In this document: piece after piece, positions 27,080-37,165 of the stretch
Layout: the number at the start of each line of letters is the position of its first letter
Numbering within the stretch: the first letter of the stretch is position 1
Assembly: GCA_947499125.1 (NCBI GenBank)
Contig: CANMMP010000001.1
Location: 496,001-560,000 of the forward strand
Origin: an uncultured Pontibacter sp.
Lineage (GTDB): Bacteria; Bacteroidota; Bacteroidia; Cytophagales; Hymenobacteraceae
Direction: 5' to 3'
DNA: 64,000 bases
Program-made: the position numbers and the translations under genes
Notes under the pieces: generated by a model
What the model was told of the DNA's origin: nothing
Database searches by the model: none
The model's input: the letters and a program-made list of their open reading frames with translations, nothing else

Positions 27080-28381
27080 ATGGAGAAGCCGCTTACCCAA
27101 CACATTGTACCCGGTCGCGCACCGCTCAGCTTAAAAGAGTATGAGAAGGTGGGCGGTTACCAGTCTGTGCGTAAGATCCTGAAGGAAATGACGCCACAAG
27201 AAGTACAGGCACTGGTAAAGGAATCGGACCTGAAAGGCCGTGGCGGAGCTGGTTTTAACACCGGCTTAAAATGGAGCTTTGTACCCATGGGGCCGGATGC
27301 TGCCACACCCAAATATCTGGTTGCCAACGCCGACGAAATGGAACCCGGCACCTTTAAAGACCGGGTGTTGCTGGAAGGAAATCCGCACCAGCTGATAGAA
27401 GGCATGATCGTGGCCGCTTATGCCATACAGGCAAGTATAAGCTATGTCTTCCTGCGCTGGGCTTATAAAGTTGCTGCCCGCGAAATCACCAAAGCCATAC
27501 AGGAAGCCTACGACGCGGGTTACTTAGGTCAGAATATATTGGGCTCCGGCTTTAACCTGGACATGCACCTGCACACCGGTGTTGGGCGCTATATGTGCGG
27601 CGAAGAAACTGCTTTACTAAATGCCCTGGAAGGCAAACGAGCCAACCCAAGAGCCAAGCCGCCTTTCCCACAGGTAAGCGGTTTGTTTGGTAAGCCAACT
27701 ATAGTTAACAACGTGGAGACACTTTGCTGCCTGCCCCACATTGTAAACAACGGAGCCGAATGGTTTAAGAAACTGGGTCTAACTGTTGATGCCGGTACCA
27801 AGCTTTTTGGAGTGAGTGGAAGAGTTAAAACGCCGGGCTGCTGGGAACTGCCGATGGGCACCACTATACGCGAGATACTGGAAGACTATGCCGGCGGCAT
27901 GCAGGATGGTTACCTGTTCCGGGGACTTTTACCTGGGGGCGCATCTACAGACTTCTTAGTAGAAGAACACCTGGACTTGCCCATGGACTATCCTTCCATC
28001 CAAGCAGCAGGCAGTCGTTTGGGTACAGGCACCATGATCATAATGGATGACCAGACCTGCCCGGTTGGCTTTACTTTAAACCTGATGCATTTCTTTGCAC
28101 AGGAGTCCTGTGGTTTCTGTACACCTTGCCGCGAAGGCCTGCCTTGGGTAGAGCGAATATTGTTAGCCATAGACAAAGGCGAAGGCAAACCTGAACACCT
28201 GCTTACACTCGATTTCCATACCAAATACCTTGGCCCCGGCAACACATTCTGTGCGTTGGCACCCGGCGCCATGGAACCCCTGCAGAGCGCTCTGAAATAC
28301 TTCAGAGAAGATTTTGAACGGCACATTCACGAACACCACTGTCCCTGGAGCAAAGCAAAAGCATGGCAACCATCTATATAG
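27080..28381 (+). CDS. nuoF: NADH-quinone oxidoreductase subunit F
   Basis: 433 residues. GRGGAGFNTGLKW is the FMN/NADH-binding glycine-rich loop, NADEMEPGTFKDR follows, and ESCGFCTPCREG plus a later Cys bind cluster N3. Accepts hydride from NADH. Starts 17 bp after nuoE and its 3' end overlaps nuoG by 19 bp, implying coupled translation. Confidence 0.97.
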   Translation: MEKPLTQHIVPGRAPLSLKEYEKVGGYQSVRKILKEMTPQEVQALVKESDLKGRGGAGFNTGLKWSFVPMGPDAATPKYLVANADEMEPGTFKDRVLLEGNPHQLIEGMIVAAYAIQASISYVFLRWAYKVAAREITKAIQEAYDAGYLGQNILGSGFNLDMHLHTGVGRYMCGEETALLNALEGKRANPRAKPPFPQVSGLFGKPTIVNNVETLCCLPHIVNNGAEWFKKLGLTVDAGTKLFGVSGRVKTPGCWELPMGTTIREILEDYAGGMQDGYLFRGLLPGGASTDFLVEEHLDLPMDYPSIQAAGSRLGTGTMIIMDDQTCPVGFTLNLMHFFAQESCGFCTPCREGLPWVERILLAIDKGEGKPEHLLTLDFHTKYLGPGNTFCALAPGAMEPLQSALKYFREDFERHIHEHHCPWSKAKAWQPSI

Positions 28382-31098
28382 ATAACACCCCCTTCGAAGT
28401 ACCGACCGGAAAGAACCTATTGGAGACTTGCCTGACGCTGGGCCAGGACCTGCCCTACTTCTGCTGGCACCCGGCCATGGGCTCTATCGGAGCCTGCCGC
28501 CAGTGTGCGGTTAAGGTTTATAAAGACGAGAACGACACCAAAGGCAAGCTCTTTATGTCGTGTATGGAGCAGGTGCGCGATGGCATGCGGATATCTATAG
28601 TTGACCCGGAAGCGAAAGAATTCAGGGCACATGTAATTGGCTGGCTGATGACCAACCACCCCCACGATTGCGCTGTGTGCGACGAAGGCGGAGCCTGCCA
28701 CCTGCAGGACATGACCGTGATGACCGGCCACAACTATAGAAACTATACGTTTGACAAACGAACCTATAAAAACCAGTACTTAGGCCCGTTCCTGAACCAC
28801 GAAATGAACCGCTGCATACAGTGCTACCGCTGCGTGCGCTACTATAAAGATTATGCAGGCGGAAAAGATCTGGATGTGTTTGCAGCCCATAACCATTTAT
28901 ACTTTGGTCGTGCCGAAGATGGCGTTTTGGAAAGTGAGTTCAGCGGAAACCTGGCAGAAGTTTGCCCAACCGGTGTATTTACTGACAAGACTTTAAAGCA
29001 ACATTATACCCGCAAATGGGATCTGACGATGGCGCCGTCGGTTTGCCATCACTGCAGCCTGGGTTGTAACACTACTGCCGGCGAGCGTTACGGCACCTTG
29101 CGCAGCATCACTAACCGGTATAATGGGGAAGTGAACGGCTACTTCCTGTGCGACCGCGGCCGCTTTGGCTATGAACACGTGAACAGTGTGAGCCGCATCC
29201 GCAAATCATTAGTGCGCAGCAACCTTCCCGAAGCAACAGACAAGTACACTGCTCTACAGGCTGCCGTACAGGCCATCAGGCAAGGCAGTATTATCGGCAT
29301 TGGATCGGCACGAGCATCGCTGGAGTCAAACTTTATGCTGAAGACCTTAGTGGGAGAAGATAATTTCCATCATGGGGTATCGGATACAGAACATGACCTG
29401 ACTGAGCTCTCATTGAAGATTCTGAAGGAAAGCAGTGCCCGGACTCCAAGTATGCAGGAGGTGGAGCAAGCGGATGCTGTATTTATACTTGGCGAAGACC
29501 TGACCAACACCGCTCCTATGCTGGCTTTAGCTGTGCGACAAGCAGTACGGCAGGAACCATTACTGGAGCAGGTATCAAAAGCAAACATCCCGGTTTGGCA
29601 GGATGCGGCAGTGCGCGAACTGGTGCAAACCGACTCAGGGCCTTTGTTCATTGCCACGCCTACCACTACAAAACTCGACGAACTGGCTACCCAAACATAC
29701 TTTGCTGATCCGGATGCCATTGCACGATTAGGCTTTGCGGTTGCTAACATCATCTACCCTGAATCTCCGGGTGTAAGTGGGCTGAAAAATGATGACATGC
29801 ACCTGGCCCAGCAAATAGCAGATGCCTTGATGAAAGCGAAGAACCCGGTAGTGATTTCCGGAACATCCACAGGCAGCGAAGCAATACTTAAGGCAGCAGC
29901 CAATATTGCCAACTCACTCATAGCCAAAGAAAAAGCAGCAGGTATAGTTCTTACCTTACCATCAAGTAACAGCATGGGACTTGCCATGCTGGGTGGGCAC
30001 CGCTTACAATCTGCTTTCGAAGCTATTGAAAATAACTATGCTGATACAGTTATCATATTAGAGAATGACCTGTACCGCCACGCCAGCGAAGGCACTGTCA
30101 CCAACTTCCTGAAGTCGTGTAAAAAAGTGATCGTACTGGATTACCTGCATAATGCTACTACCGAACAGGCAGATGTGCTTTTAGCAACCGGCGCTTTCTC
30201 TGAAGCAGATGGTACACTTGTCAATAATGAAGGCCGAGCGCAACGCTTTTACCAGGTACACCCTACCGAAGAAGACATACAGGAAAGCTGGCGCTGGCTG
30301 GGTGAACTCGGAACTATAGTTGCCCACGACCAGATCAGCTGGTGGCATGGATACGATGATATTCTGAGTGCTATAGTTAAAGAACATCCCGAAATGAAAG
30401 GGCTGGAGATGGTAACACCACCATCCGATTTCAGAATAGCAGGGCAAAAGATACCACGTGCTCCGCATCGTTTCAGCGGGCGAACTGCTATGCGGGCCAA
30501 TATTAATGTAAGTGAGCCAAAACCTGCCGAAGATCCTGATTCGCCGCTTTCCTATACTATGGAAGGTTATCGCGGGCAGCCACCTTCGTCTATGATCCCA
30601 TTTTTCTGGGCTCCGGGCTGGAACTCGAACCAGGCGGTAAACAAATACCAGCAGGAAGTAGGCGGACACCTGAAAGGCGGTGACCCGGGTATCAGATTGA
30701 TCGAACCAGATCCGGAACATCAGTTTTCGTTCTCGGCGGCTGTTTCTGAAAAGTTTAATCCGATGGATGGGCACCTGTTTATACTTCCGATGCACCACAC
30801 ATTCGGGTCTGAAGAACTGAGTGCACAATCTGCTTCTGTTCAGGAACGCATACCAGAACCTTATATAGCCATTAACACCGACGATGCACTACGCATGAAG
30901 CTAGACGAAGGTCAGCTGATGCCATTTGCCATAGAAGGACAGCTCTACCAGTTGCCAGTTAAATTAAGCCCAACTATAGCCAGTGGTACAGCTGGCTTAC
31001 CTGTTGGCTTGCCTGGAGTACCATTTGCCGAATTACCTGCCTGGGCCATACTTAACCGAGAACTGCAATGGAAGCCGCAGCACCAAACTACTTTCTGA
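28363..31098 (+). CDS. nuoG: NADH-quinone oxidoreductase subunit G, with N7-type cysteines
   Basis: 911 residues. N-terminal [2Fe-2S] cysteines C34, C45, C48 and C67; H99, C103, C106 and C112 for N5; C151, C154, C157 and C200 for N4. A further set C227, C230, C234 and C262 (VCHHCSLGC ... FLCDRG) fits the off-pathway N7 cluster found in only some bacteria. The rest is a molybdopterin-oxidoreductase-like fold without active-site function. Overlaps nuoF and, by 31 bp, nuoH. Confidence 0.95.
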   Translation: MATIYIDNTPFEVPTGKNLLETCLTLGQDLPYFCWHPAMGSIGACRQCAVKVYKDENDTKGKLFMSCMEQVRDGMRISIVDPEAKEFRAHVIGWLMTNHPHDCAVCDEGGACHLQDMTVMTGHNYRNYTFDKRTYKNQYLGPFLNHEMNRCIQCYRCVRYYKDYAGGKDLDVFAAHNHLYFGRAEDGVLESEFSGNLAEVCPTGVFTDKTLKQHYTRKWDLTMAPSVCHHCSLGCNTTAGERYGTLRSITNRYNGEVNGYFLCDRGRFGYEHVNSVSRIRKSLVRSNLPEATDKYTALQAAVQAIRQGSIIGIGSARASLESNFMLKTLVGEDNFHHGVSDTEHDLTELSLKILKESSARTPSMQEVEQADAVFILGEDLTNTAPMLALAVRQAVRQEPLLEQVSKANIPVWQDAAVRELVQTDSGPLFIATPTTTKLDELATQTYFADPDAIARLGFAVANIIYPESPGVSGLKNDDMHLAQQIADALMKAKNPVVISGTSTGSEAILKAAANIANSLIAKEKAAGIVLTLPSSNSMGLAMLGGHRLQSAFEAIENNYADTVIILENDLYRHASEGTVTNFLKSCKKVIVLDYLHNATTEQADVLLATGAFSEADGTLVNNEGRAQRFYQVHPTEEDIQESWRWLGELGTIVAHDQISWWHGYDDILSAIVKEHPEMKGLEMVTPPSDFRIAGQKIPRAPHRFSGRTAMRANINVSEPKPAEDPDSPLSYTMEGYRGQPPSSMIPFFWAPGWNSNQAVNKYQQEVGGHLKGGDPGIRLIEPDPEHQFSFSAAVSEKFNPMDGHLFILPMHHTFGSEELSAQSASVQERIPEPYIAINTDDALRMKLDEGQLMPFAIEGQLYQLPVKLSPTIASGTAGLPVGLPGVPFAELPAWAILNRELQWKPQHQTTF

Positions 31099-32030
31099 TC
31101 ATCGGTGGTGTATTATTCGTGATGCTGAACGTAGCAGCAGCACTTATCTGGATAGAACGCCGCATGCTCGCACTCTGGCAGGACCGCTATGGTCCTAACC
31201 GTGCCGGTCCGTTTGGTCTGCTCATAATTGCCGCCGACTCTCTAAAGCTGTTCTTCAAGCAGGACTGGACCCCGCCATTTGCTGATAAACCGGTTTTTGT
31301 GCTGGCTCCGGCTATAGTTGTAGTAAGCGTGCTGCTAAGTTTTGTAGTGATACCATTTGCGCCCGGAATTATAGTTGCTGACCTGAACATTGGGTTACTG
31401 TTTTTCCTGGCGATGTCGTCGATGGGTGCTTATAGTATAATCCTGGGTGGTTGGGCATCTAATAACAAGTATAGTTTACTGGGTGCCATGCGCGGTGCGG
31501 CACAGATGATTTCTTACGAAGTTTTTATGGGACTTGCACTGATGGGTGTGGTGCTGATGGCCGGCTCTTTCAACCTGCGAGAGATCGTGGAAGCACAAAG
31601 TGGTTTATGGTTTTTCATTCCGCAGATCCTGGGCTTTGTCATCTTCTTTATAGCCGGCATCGCCGAAACGCACCGCCTGCCCTTAGATATTCCAGAAGCA
31701 GAAAGCGAACTGATCGCCGGTTTCCATTCGGAGTATTCAGGTATGAAATTCGGGATGTTCTTTATCGGGGAATACATGGGCATTACGCTCATTTCCTGTA
31801 TGGTGGTAACGCTATACTTCGGCGGCTGGCTAGGCCCTGATTTTCTACCGCCTATCGTGTGGTTCATCATAAAAGTAGCAGCTTTCCTGATGATCTTCAT
31901 CCTGCTCCGCGCATCCATGCCACGGCCAAGATATGACCAGTTAATGGAGTTTGGCTGGAAGATATTATTGCCACTCACGTTGCTGAATCTGATGGTAACT
32001 GCAGCAGTGGTTCTGTGGCTGGAAGGGTGA
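31068..32030 (+). CDS. nuoH: NADH-quinone oxidoreductase subunit H
   Basis: 320 residues, about eight TM segments. [25 protein letters not shown] and [27 protein letters not shown] (each conserved in NuoH) are present in the expected order; only their cores are quoted here for identification. It links the quinone site to the proton pumps. Starts inside the 3' end of nuoG; followed by two repeat elements before nuoI. Confidence 0.96.
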   Translation: MEAAAPNYFLIIGGVLFVMLNVAAALIWIERRMLALWQDRYGPNRAGPFGLLIIAADSLKLFFKQDWTPPFADKPVFVLAPAIVVVSVLLSFVVIPFAPGIIVADLNIGLLFFLAMSSMGAYSIILGGWASNNKYSLLGAMRGAAQMISYEVFMGLALMGVVLMAGSFNLREIVEAQSGLWFFIPQILGFVIFFIAGIAETHRLPLDIPEAESELIAGFHSEYSGMKFGMFFIGEYMGITLISCMVVTLYFGGWLGPDFLPPIVWFIIKVAAFLMIFILLRASMPRPRYDQLMEFGWKILLPLTLLNLMVTAAVVLWLEG

Positions 32031-32071
32031 GTTTTGAATATTAATTGAATGAATGAGTGAATAAAAGTAAC

Positions 32072-32146
32072 TGTCATTTCGAGCCTAAGCGAGAAATCTA
32101 ATACAGCTTATAGTTGAGATAGATCTCTCCTATCGTCGAGATGACA
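32072..32146. repeat. 75-bp hairpin repeat with TGTCATTTCGAG ends
   Basis: Left arm TGTCATTTCGAGCCTAAGCG continuing AGAAATCT; right arm is an imperfect reverse complement ending CGAGATGACA. A single arm of the same family, opposite orientation, lies at 38903-38931. The GTCATTTCGAGC...GAGAAATCT sequence is widespread as an intergenic repeat in Bacteroidota. Confidence 0.75.
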
Positions 32147-32168
32147 GAAGAATAAAGTAGTAGCAGAG

Positions 32169-32283
32169 ACTGTCCCCTTGAGGGGACTATAGGGGTGTAA
32201 AGGACGGCTGAAACCCCAACTGCTTAAACTATAAAACAAATCCGCAGGTGTAAACACCCCTGTGGTCCCCTTAAGGGTACAGT
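32169..32283. repeat. 115-bp palindromic repeat element, copy 2 (nuoH-nuoI gap)
   Basis: Same length as copy 1 (26439-26553) and same orientation, differing at about ten positions. Its right end has two changes (TTAAGGGTAC for TCAAGGGGAC), which weaken the terminal hairpin. It ends 23 bp before the nuoI start. Confidence 0.85.
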
Positions 32284-32306
32284 AAAATATAAAGAAAGGA
32301 GCAGCT

Positions 32307-32822
32307 ATGTTTAGTTTGATGCGCAGTATGTGGCTCACATTTCTGCATGCATTTCATAAGCGGGACACGATACTGTACCCCGAGCAGAAAGCGATACTTC
32401 CGACCCGTTGGCGCGGCCGTATTGTGCTGTCGCGCGACCCCGACGGTGGCGAACGCTGCGTAGCCTGCAATCTATGCGCTGTAGCCTGCCCTGTAGATTG
32501 TATCTCGCTGCAGGCAACCGAAGACGAGACGGGCCGCCGCTATCCAGACTTTTTCCGAATCAACTTTTCGCGCTGCATTTTCTGTGGCTACTGCGAAGAC
32601 GCCTGCCCTACTTACGCCATCCAACTCATACCTGATTTTGAAATGGGTGAATACAACCGCCAGAACCTGGTGTATGAGAAAAAAGACCTGCTGATAAACG
32701 GCCAGGGCAAGTACCACGGCTACAACTACTATAAAGTGGCGGGTATGGCCATCGGCGGAAAAGACAAAGGCGAAGCTGAAAATGAGCGACCGCCGGTAGA
32801 TGTTAAAAGCTTAATCCCTTAA
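32307..32822 (+). CDS. nuoI: NADH-quinone oxidoreductase subunit I
   Basis: 171 residues. Two [4Fe-4S] motifs: C51, C54, C57, C61 ([11 protein letters not shown]) and C90, C93, C96, C100 ([11 protein letters not shown]), for clusters N6a and N6b leading to N2. Preceded by the sequence AAAGGAGC, an unusually clear Shine-Dalgarno for this window, perhaps because the repeat insertion separated it from nuoH. Confidence 0.96.
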   Translation: MFSLMRSMWLTFLHAFHKRDTILYPEQKAILPTRWRGRIVLSRDPDGGERCVACNLCAVACPVDCISLQATEDETGRRYPDFFRINFSRCIFCGYCEDACPTYAIQLIPDFEMGEYNRQNLVYEKKDLLINGQGKYHGYNYYKVAGMAIGGKDKGEAENERPPVDVKSLIP

Positions 32823-32826
32823 GGCT

Positions 32827-33372
32827 ATGGAACTGACATTTTACATAGCGGCGGCTGTTGCCACACTCGCTACCATCATGACGATAACCCGCTACAACAT
32901 CATCCATGCGCTGCTATACTTAGTGGTTTCTTTCCTGGCGGTGGCAGTAGTATTCTTCACGCTGGGTGCTCCGTTTATGGCTGCCCTTGAGATCATCATT
33001 TACGCCGGAGCTATAGTTGTACTTATCATCTTCGTGATCATGATGCTGAACCTGACGCATGAAGATGTAGAGCATGAAAAAGCATGGCTCACTCCTAAGG
33101 TTTGGGTTGGTCCGGCTATACTTTCTGCGGTGCTGCTGGCTGAGCTGGCTTATATCATTCTGTCACCAGACACACTGCCAACGGAAGCCTTAGTAGCCGT
33201 AGATGCCAGAGTGGTGGGCCTATCGTTGTACGGGCCTTATATGCTGGGCGTGCAGCTGTGTGGTATACTTTTGATGGCCGGTATAGTTGGCGCTTACCAC
33301 CTTGGCCGCCAGAAGAAAAAAGTGGTACACCGGTTCTTACAACCAAAAGAAGAAAGGAGCGCTGCCATATGA
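32827..33372 (+). CDS. nuoJ: NADH-quinone oxidoreductase subunit J
   Basis: 181 residues with five TM segments; EIIIYAGAIVVLIIFVIMMLN is the conserved TM3 region of NuoJ. Four bp after nuoI; its stop overlaps the nuoK start (ATGA). Confidence 0.95.
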   Translation: MELTFYIAAAVATLATIMTITRYNIIHALLYLVVSFLAVAVVFFTLGAPFMAALEIIIYAGAIVVLIIFVIMMLNLTHEDVEHEKAWLTPKVWVGPAILSAVLLAELAYIILSPDTLPTEALVAVDARVVGLSLYGPYMLGVQLCGILLMAGIVGAYHLGRQKKKVVHRFLQPKEERSAAI

Positions 33373-33677
33373 CATCTGCACACATGGAAGCTGCTTTGAT
33401 GCTGGCCGGTGTACTTTTTATGCTGGGCCTGATCAGCGTGCTCATTCGCCGCAACATCATCTTCATGCTCATTTCTGTGGAGATCATGCTGAACGCTGCC
33501 GGACTGGCTTTTATAGTTGCCGGCACCAAATGGGTACAGCCCGACGGACAGGTGATGTTCATTTTTATACTGACCATGGCTGCTGCCGAAGTATCGGTGG
33601 GGCTAGCGCTTATACTTCAAATCTATCACCAGCTCAAAACCCTGGACAGTGATGCCGCTAACTTAATGAAAGGATAA
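33369..33677 (+). CDS. nuoK: NADH-quinone oxidoreductase subunit K
   Basis: 102 residues from the ATG at 33369 that overlaps the nuoJ stop codon; the longer upstream frame is inside nuoJ and is not used. Three TM segments with conserved glutamates (SVEIMLNAAGLAF and MAAAEVSVGLALIL) of the antiporter-like pathway. Confidence 0.95.
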   Translation: MTSAHMEAALMLAGVLFMLGLISVLIRRNIIFMLISVEIMLNAAGLAFIVAGTKWVQPDGQVMFIFILTMAAAEVSVGLALILQIYHQLKTLDSDAANLMKG

Positions 33678-33683
33678 CCGACT

Positions 33684-35567
33684 ATGGAAAATCTACTCTG
33701 GCTTATACCTGCGCTGCCATTTCTGGGAGCACTGCTGCTGATACTTTTTGGTACTCGCTTGTCGCGCACCTTGGTTGCTATACTTGGCGTGGGCAGCGTG
33801 GCTGTTTCAGCACTTATCACCATACTTTTAGGTCTGGAATTTCTGAGCAACCGGCCGGAGTTTTACCACCAGGAAGTGTGGCAGTGGTTTAGTGTAGCTG
33901 GCTTTACGCCTTCCATCGCTTTCCATATCGATGCACTTTCGATGGTGTTCATTTTCGTCATCACATTTGTAGGGGCGCTCATCCATTTATATGCCACCTC
34001 CTACATGGCCGATGACCAGGATTTCTCACGCTTCTTTGCAAGTATGAATTTGTTTGTAGGCTCTATGCTGATGCTGGTAATGGCCGATAACCTGCTGCTG
34101 TTATACTTAGGCTGGGAAGGTGTGGGTTTGTGTTCTTACCTGCTCATCGGGTTCTGGTACAAAGAGCCGGCCAACGGCTATGCAGCCCGGAAAGCTTTCA
34201 TTATCACCCGCGTTGGCGACACAGCCATGGCAATTGGCTTGTTTATGTTGTTCCAGGCTTTCGGTACGCTGCATATACAAACTATACTTACTGAAGCACC
34301 TGAAGCCTGGAGTGTAGGCTCACAAATGGCCGTTATAGTTGCGCTGCTGCTGGGTGGTGCGGTAGGCAAATCCGGTCAGTTGCCGCTGCAAACCTGGTTA
34401 CCCGATGCCATGGCTGGTCCAACGCCGGTTTCTGCGCTGATACACGCGGCTACTATGGTTACGGCCGGTGTGTATTTGATCGCGCGTATGTACGTCATTT
34501 TTGAACTGGCTCCGCTGGTTCAAACTATAGTTGCCATAGTTGGCGCTATTACACTGCTCTTGGCTGGCTTCTCTGCCCTTACCCAATACGACCTGAAACG
34601 GGTACTCGCCTACTCCACCATCAGCCAGATCGGTTACATGTTCTTAGCTTTAGGAGTTGGAGCCTGGTCGGCTGGTATTTTCCATTTCATGATCCATGGG
34701 TTCTTTAAGGCATTGCTTTTCCTGTGTGCCGGTGCAATTATTATGGCGCTGCATCATGAGCAGGACATGCGTAAAATGGGTGGCCTGCGCCACAAAATGC
34801 CCGTCGTGTACTGGACCTTCCTGATAGGCGCTGCATCACTGGCAGCACTTCCCATAATCACTGCAGGCTTCTATAGTAAAGACCAGATCCTGTGGTATGC
34901 GCTGGCTGGTGAGTACGGAAATACCTGGCTATACTTAGCTGGTTTGGTGGGTGCTTTTATCACGTCCATTTATACTTTCCGGATGGTATTCATGACCTTT
35001 TTCGGGGAGAGTAAAACACACCTGGAGCATCCGCCGGGCAAAGTCATTACTATACCGCTCATCATTTTGGCTATACTTTCTTTGGTAGGTGGTTTTATTG
35101 AGTTACCACACAACTTCCCGCACGTTACTTTATTTTCCGACGTAATGGCACCTGTACTTCCGGGTATCTATGCAAATGAAGGACTGGCTGCAAACGAATG
35201 GATGTTCCAGTTGGTAGCTGCTATAGTTTCGTTGGGTGGTGTGTTTGTAGCTTACCTATTCTACATCAAAAGTCCGCAGCTACTTACAAGTATAGAACGC
35301 TCTGGTTTTGCAATGGCGTTGCACCGTTTCTGGCATTCGGGCTGGGGCTTCGATGCGTTGTACGATGTACTGATTGCGCGGCCATATGTGTTCATCTCCA
35401 AACTTAACAAACGCGACTTTATTGACAGTTTTTATACCGGGCTTGCCCGCCTTGCCGAAGGCTTCCATGTGATGTTCTCGGAGACGCAGAATGGTATACT
35501 TCGCAACTATGTGGCCGGCATTGTGGTCGGCGCGATCATGATTTTAACTATAAGCCTGTTCCTATGA
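33684..35567 (+). CDS. nuoL: NADH-quinone oxidoreductase subunit L
   Basis: 627 residues, about 16 TM segments. Proton-channel signatures are WEGVGLCSYLLIGFW, KSGQLPLQTWLPDAMAGPTP (conserved Lys and the discontinuous helix) and HAATMVTAGVYL. The C-terminal lateral helix region is present. Distal proton pump. Starts 6 bp after nuoK and overlaps nuoM by 4 bp. Confidence 0.96.
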   Translation: MENLLWLIPALPFLGALLLILFGTRLSRTLVAILGVGSVAVSALITILLGLEFLSNRPEFYHQEVWQWFSVAGFTPSIAFHIDALSMVFIFVITFVGALIHLYATSYMADDQDFSRFFASMNLFVGSMLMLVMADNLLLLYLGWEGVGLCSYLLIGFWYKEPANGYAARKAFIITRVGDTAMAIGLFMLFQAFGTLHIQTILTEAPEAWSVGSQMAVIVALLLGGAVGKSGQLPLQTWLPDAMAGPTPVSALIHAATMVTAGVYLIARMYVIFELAPLVQTIVAIVGAITLLLAGFSALTQYDLKRVLAYSTISQIGYMFLALGVGAWSAGIFHFMIHGFFKALLFLCAGAIIMALHHEQDMRKMGGLRHKMPVVYWTFLIGAASLAALPIITAGFYSKDQILWYALAGEYGNTWLYLAGLVGAFITSIYTFRMVFMTFFGESKTHLEHPPGKVITIPLIILAILSLVGGFIELPHNFPHVTLFSDVMAPVLPGIYANEGLAANEWMFQLVAAIVSLGGVFVAYLFYIKSPQLLTSIERSGFAMALHRFWHSGWGFDALYDVLIARPYVFISKLNKRDFIDSFYTGLARLAEGFHVMFSETQNGILRNYVAGIVVGAIMILTISLFL

Positions 35568-37159
35568 TACTCGTCTGGCTGATTGTGATACTGATGGCTG
35601 GCGGACTGCTGGCCTGGCTCTCTAAAAAAGTAAACCCAGAGATTCCGCGCTGGGTTGCTTTGGGTGCTGTGTTACTCGATCTTATACTTATAGTTTATCT
35701 CTGGATCAATTCTAAGACAACTGCTGATTCTGCCTGGCTGCTGAGTTATGATGTTCCCTGGATTCCGCAATGGGGCGTGAGCTTTAGCCTGGCTTTGGAT
35801 GGACTGAGTTTACTGATGCTGGTGCTTACTTTCTTCCTAGGCTTGTTAGCAGTGCTCATCTCCTGGAAAGAGATCAAAAACAAAGTTGGTTTTTTTCATT
35901 TTAATTTGCTTTGGGTACTAGCCGGCATTACAGGCGTTTTCCTGACCATGGACCTGTTCCTGTTCTACTTTTTCTGGGAAGTGATGCTGATACCGATGTA
36001 CTTCTTGATCGGGGTTTGGGGCCACGAAAACCGCACCTACGCTGCTTATAAATTCTTCCTCTTCACTCAGGCAAGCGGACTGCTCATGTTGCTGGCTATA
36101 CTTGGTTTATACTTCATCCACGGCTCAGGAACAGGTAATTATACTTTTAACTACTTTGAGCTTCTCAACACACCGCTTGCTCCGGATGCCGCACGCTTGC
36201 TGATGTTCGGTTTCCTGGCTGCGTTCCTGGTAAAGTTACCTGTAGTGCCATTTCATTCGTGGCTGCCCGATGCGCACTCACAGGCACCAACTGCTGGTAG
36301 TCTTATACTTGCCGGACTGCTTCTTAAAACCGGTGCTTATGGTTTGCTGCGTTTTGTACTTCCACTCTTCCCGACTGCCACCGTAGAGTTTGCTCCCTGG
36401 GCGATGTTGTTGGGCGTGATCGGCATTATTTACGGGGCTATAGTTGCGTACTCCCAAACCGACCTGAAAAGGTTGGTAGCTTATACTTCGGTGAGCCACA
36501 TGGGCTTTGTGATATTGGGCGTATTTGCCTTTAACGAATGGGCGCTGCAGGGCGTGGTAATGCAGATGATCGCGCACGGACTGAGTACCGGTGCACTTTT
36601 TATACTTGCCGGCTTCCTGTACGAACGCATCCATACCCGAGACATTACGCAAATGGGTGGCTTCTGGGCCAAAGCTCCTAAGATGGGAGTGATTGCCTTG
36701 GTATTTGTCATGGCATCACTTGGACTTCCGGGACTAGGTAATTTTATCGCTGAGTTCTTAACCTTAGTAGGATCCTGGCAGGCAGATAACTGGCTTACTG
36801 TATTTGCAACTATAGGCTTGGTGCTGGCAACTGCTTACTCGCTGCGCATCATGCAGAAAGTGTTTTACGAGCCCGGCCCACAACGCGAATCCTTCCGCGA
36901 CCTGAGCTTCCGGGAAATGCTGATAGCCGTTCCACTCGTGCTTGGCCTGTTATTCCTCGGCCTGTACCCTCAACCGGTATTGGACATGGCGCAACCAGCT
37001 ATCAAAGAGCAATTACAAGCTTATACATCGCCGGAGCCAACTATAGCCGAGCCCAAAACTGCGGTTGTACAGCAACCTAAGGCAACTATAAATGCAAACC
37101 AAATAGCTTTAAATCAGCGTGCATTTTCAAATCTCCAGATCTTCAAATCTCCAAATTAA
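35564..37159 (+). CDS. nuoM: NADH-quinone oxidoreductase subunit M
   Basis: 531 residues, about 14 TM segments. FFWEVMLIPMYFLIG, VKLPVVPFHSWLPDAHSQAP and VAYTSVSHMGFVILG are diagnostic. The C-terminal tail (about 490-531) is a hydrophilic extension rich in Pro, Gln and Asn beyond the last membrane helix. The start overlaps the nuoL stop (ATGA). Confidence 0.96.
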   Translation: MILVWLIVILMAGGLLAWLSKKVNPEIPRWVALGAVLLDLILIVYLWINSKTTADSAWLLSYDVPWIPQWGVSFSLALDGLSLLMLVLTFFLGLLAVLISWKEIKNKVGFFHFNLLWVLAGITGVFLTMDLFLFYFFWEVMLIPMYFLIGVWGHENRTYAAYKFFLFTQASGLLMLLAILGLYFIHGSGTGNYTFNYFELLNTPLAPDAARLLMFGFLAAFLVKLPVVPFHSWLPDAHSQAPTAGSLILAGLLLKTGAYGLLRFVLPLFPTATVEFAPWAMLLGVIGIIYGAIVAYSQTDLKRLVAYTSVSHMGFVILGVFAFNEWALQGVVMQMIAHGLSTGALFILAGFLYERIHTRDITQMGGFWAKAPKMGVIALVFVMASLGLPGLGNFIAEFLTLVGSWQADNWLTVFATIGLVLATAYSLRIMQKVFYEPGPQRESFRDLSFREMLIAVPLVLGLLFLGLYPQPVLDMAQPAIKEQLQAYTSPEPTIAEPKTAVVQQPKATINANQIALNQRAFSNLQIFKSPN

Positions 37160-37165
37160 AAAGAT

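Noticed and set aside
30181-30828. 215-codon frame antisense to nuoG
   Set aside because: Opposite the real nuoG frame; sequence is unstructured and cysteine/arginine biased as shadows are.
31514-32077. 187-codon frame antisense to nuoH
   Set aside because: Shadow of a conserved membrane protein; partly reads into the hairpin repeat.
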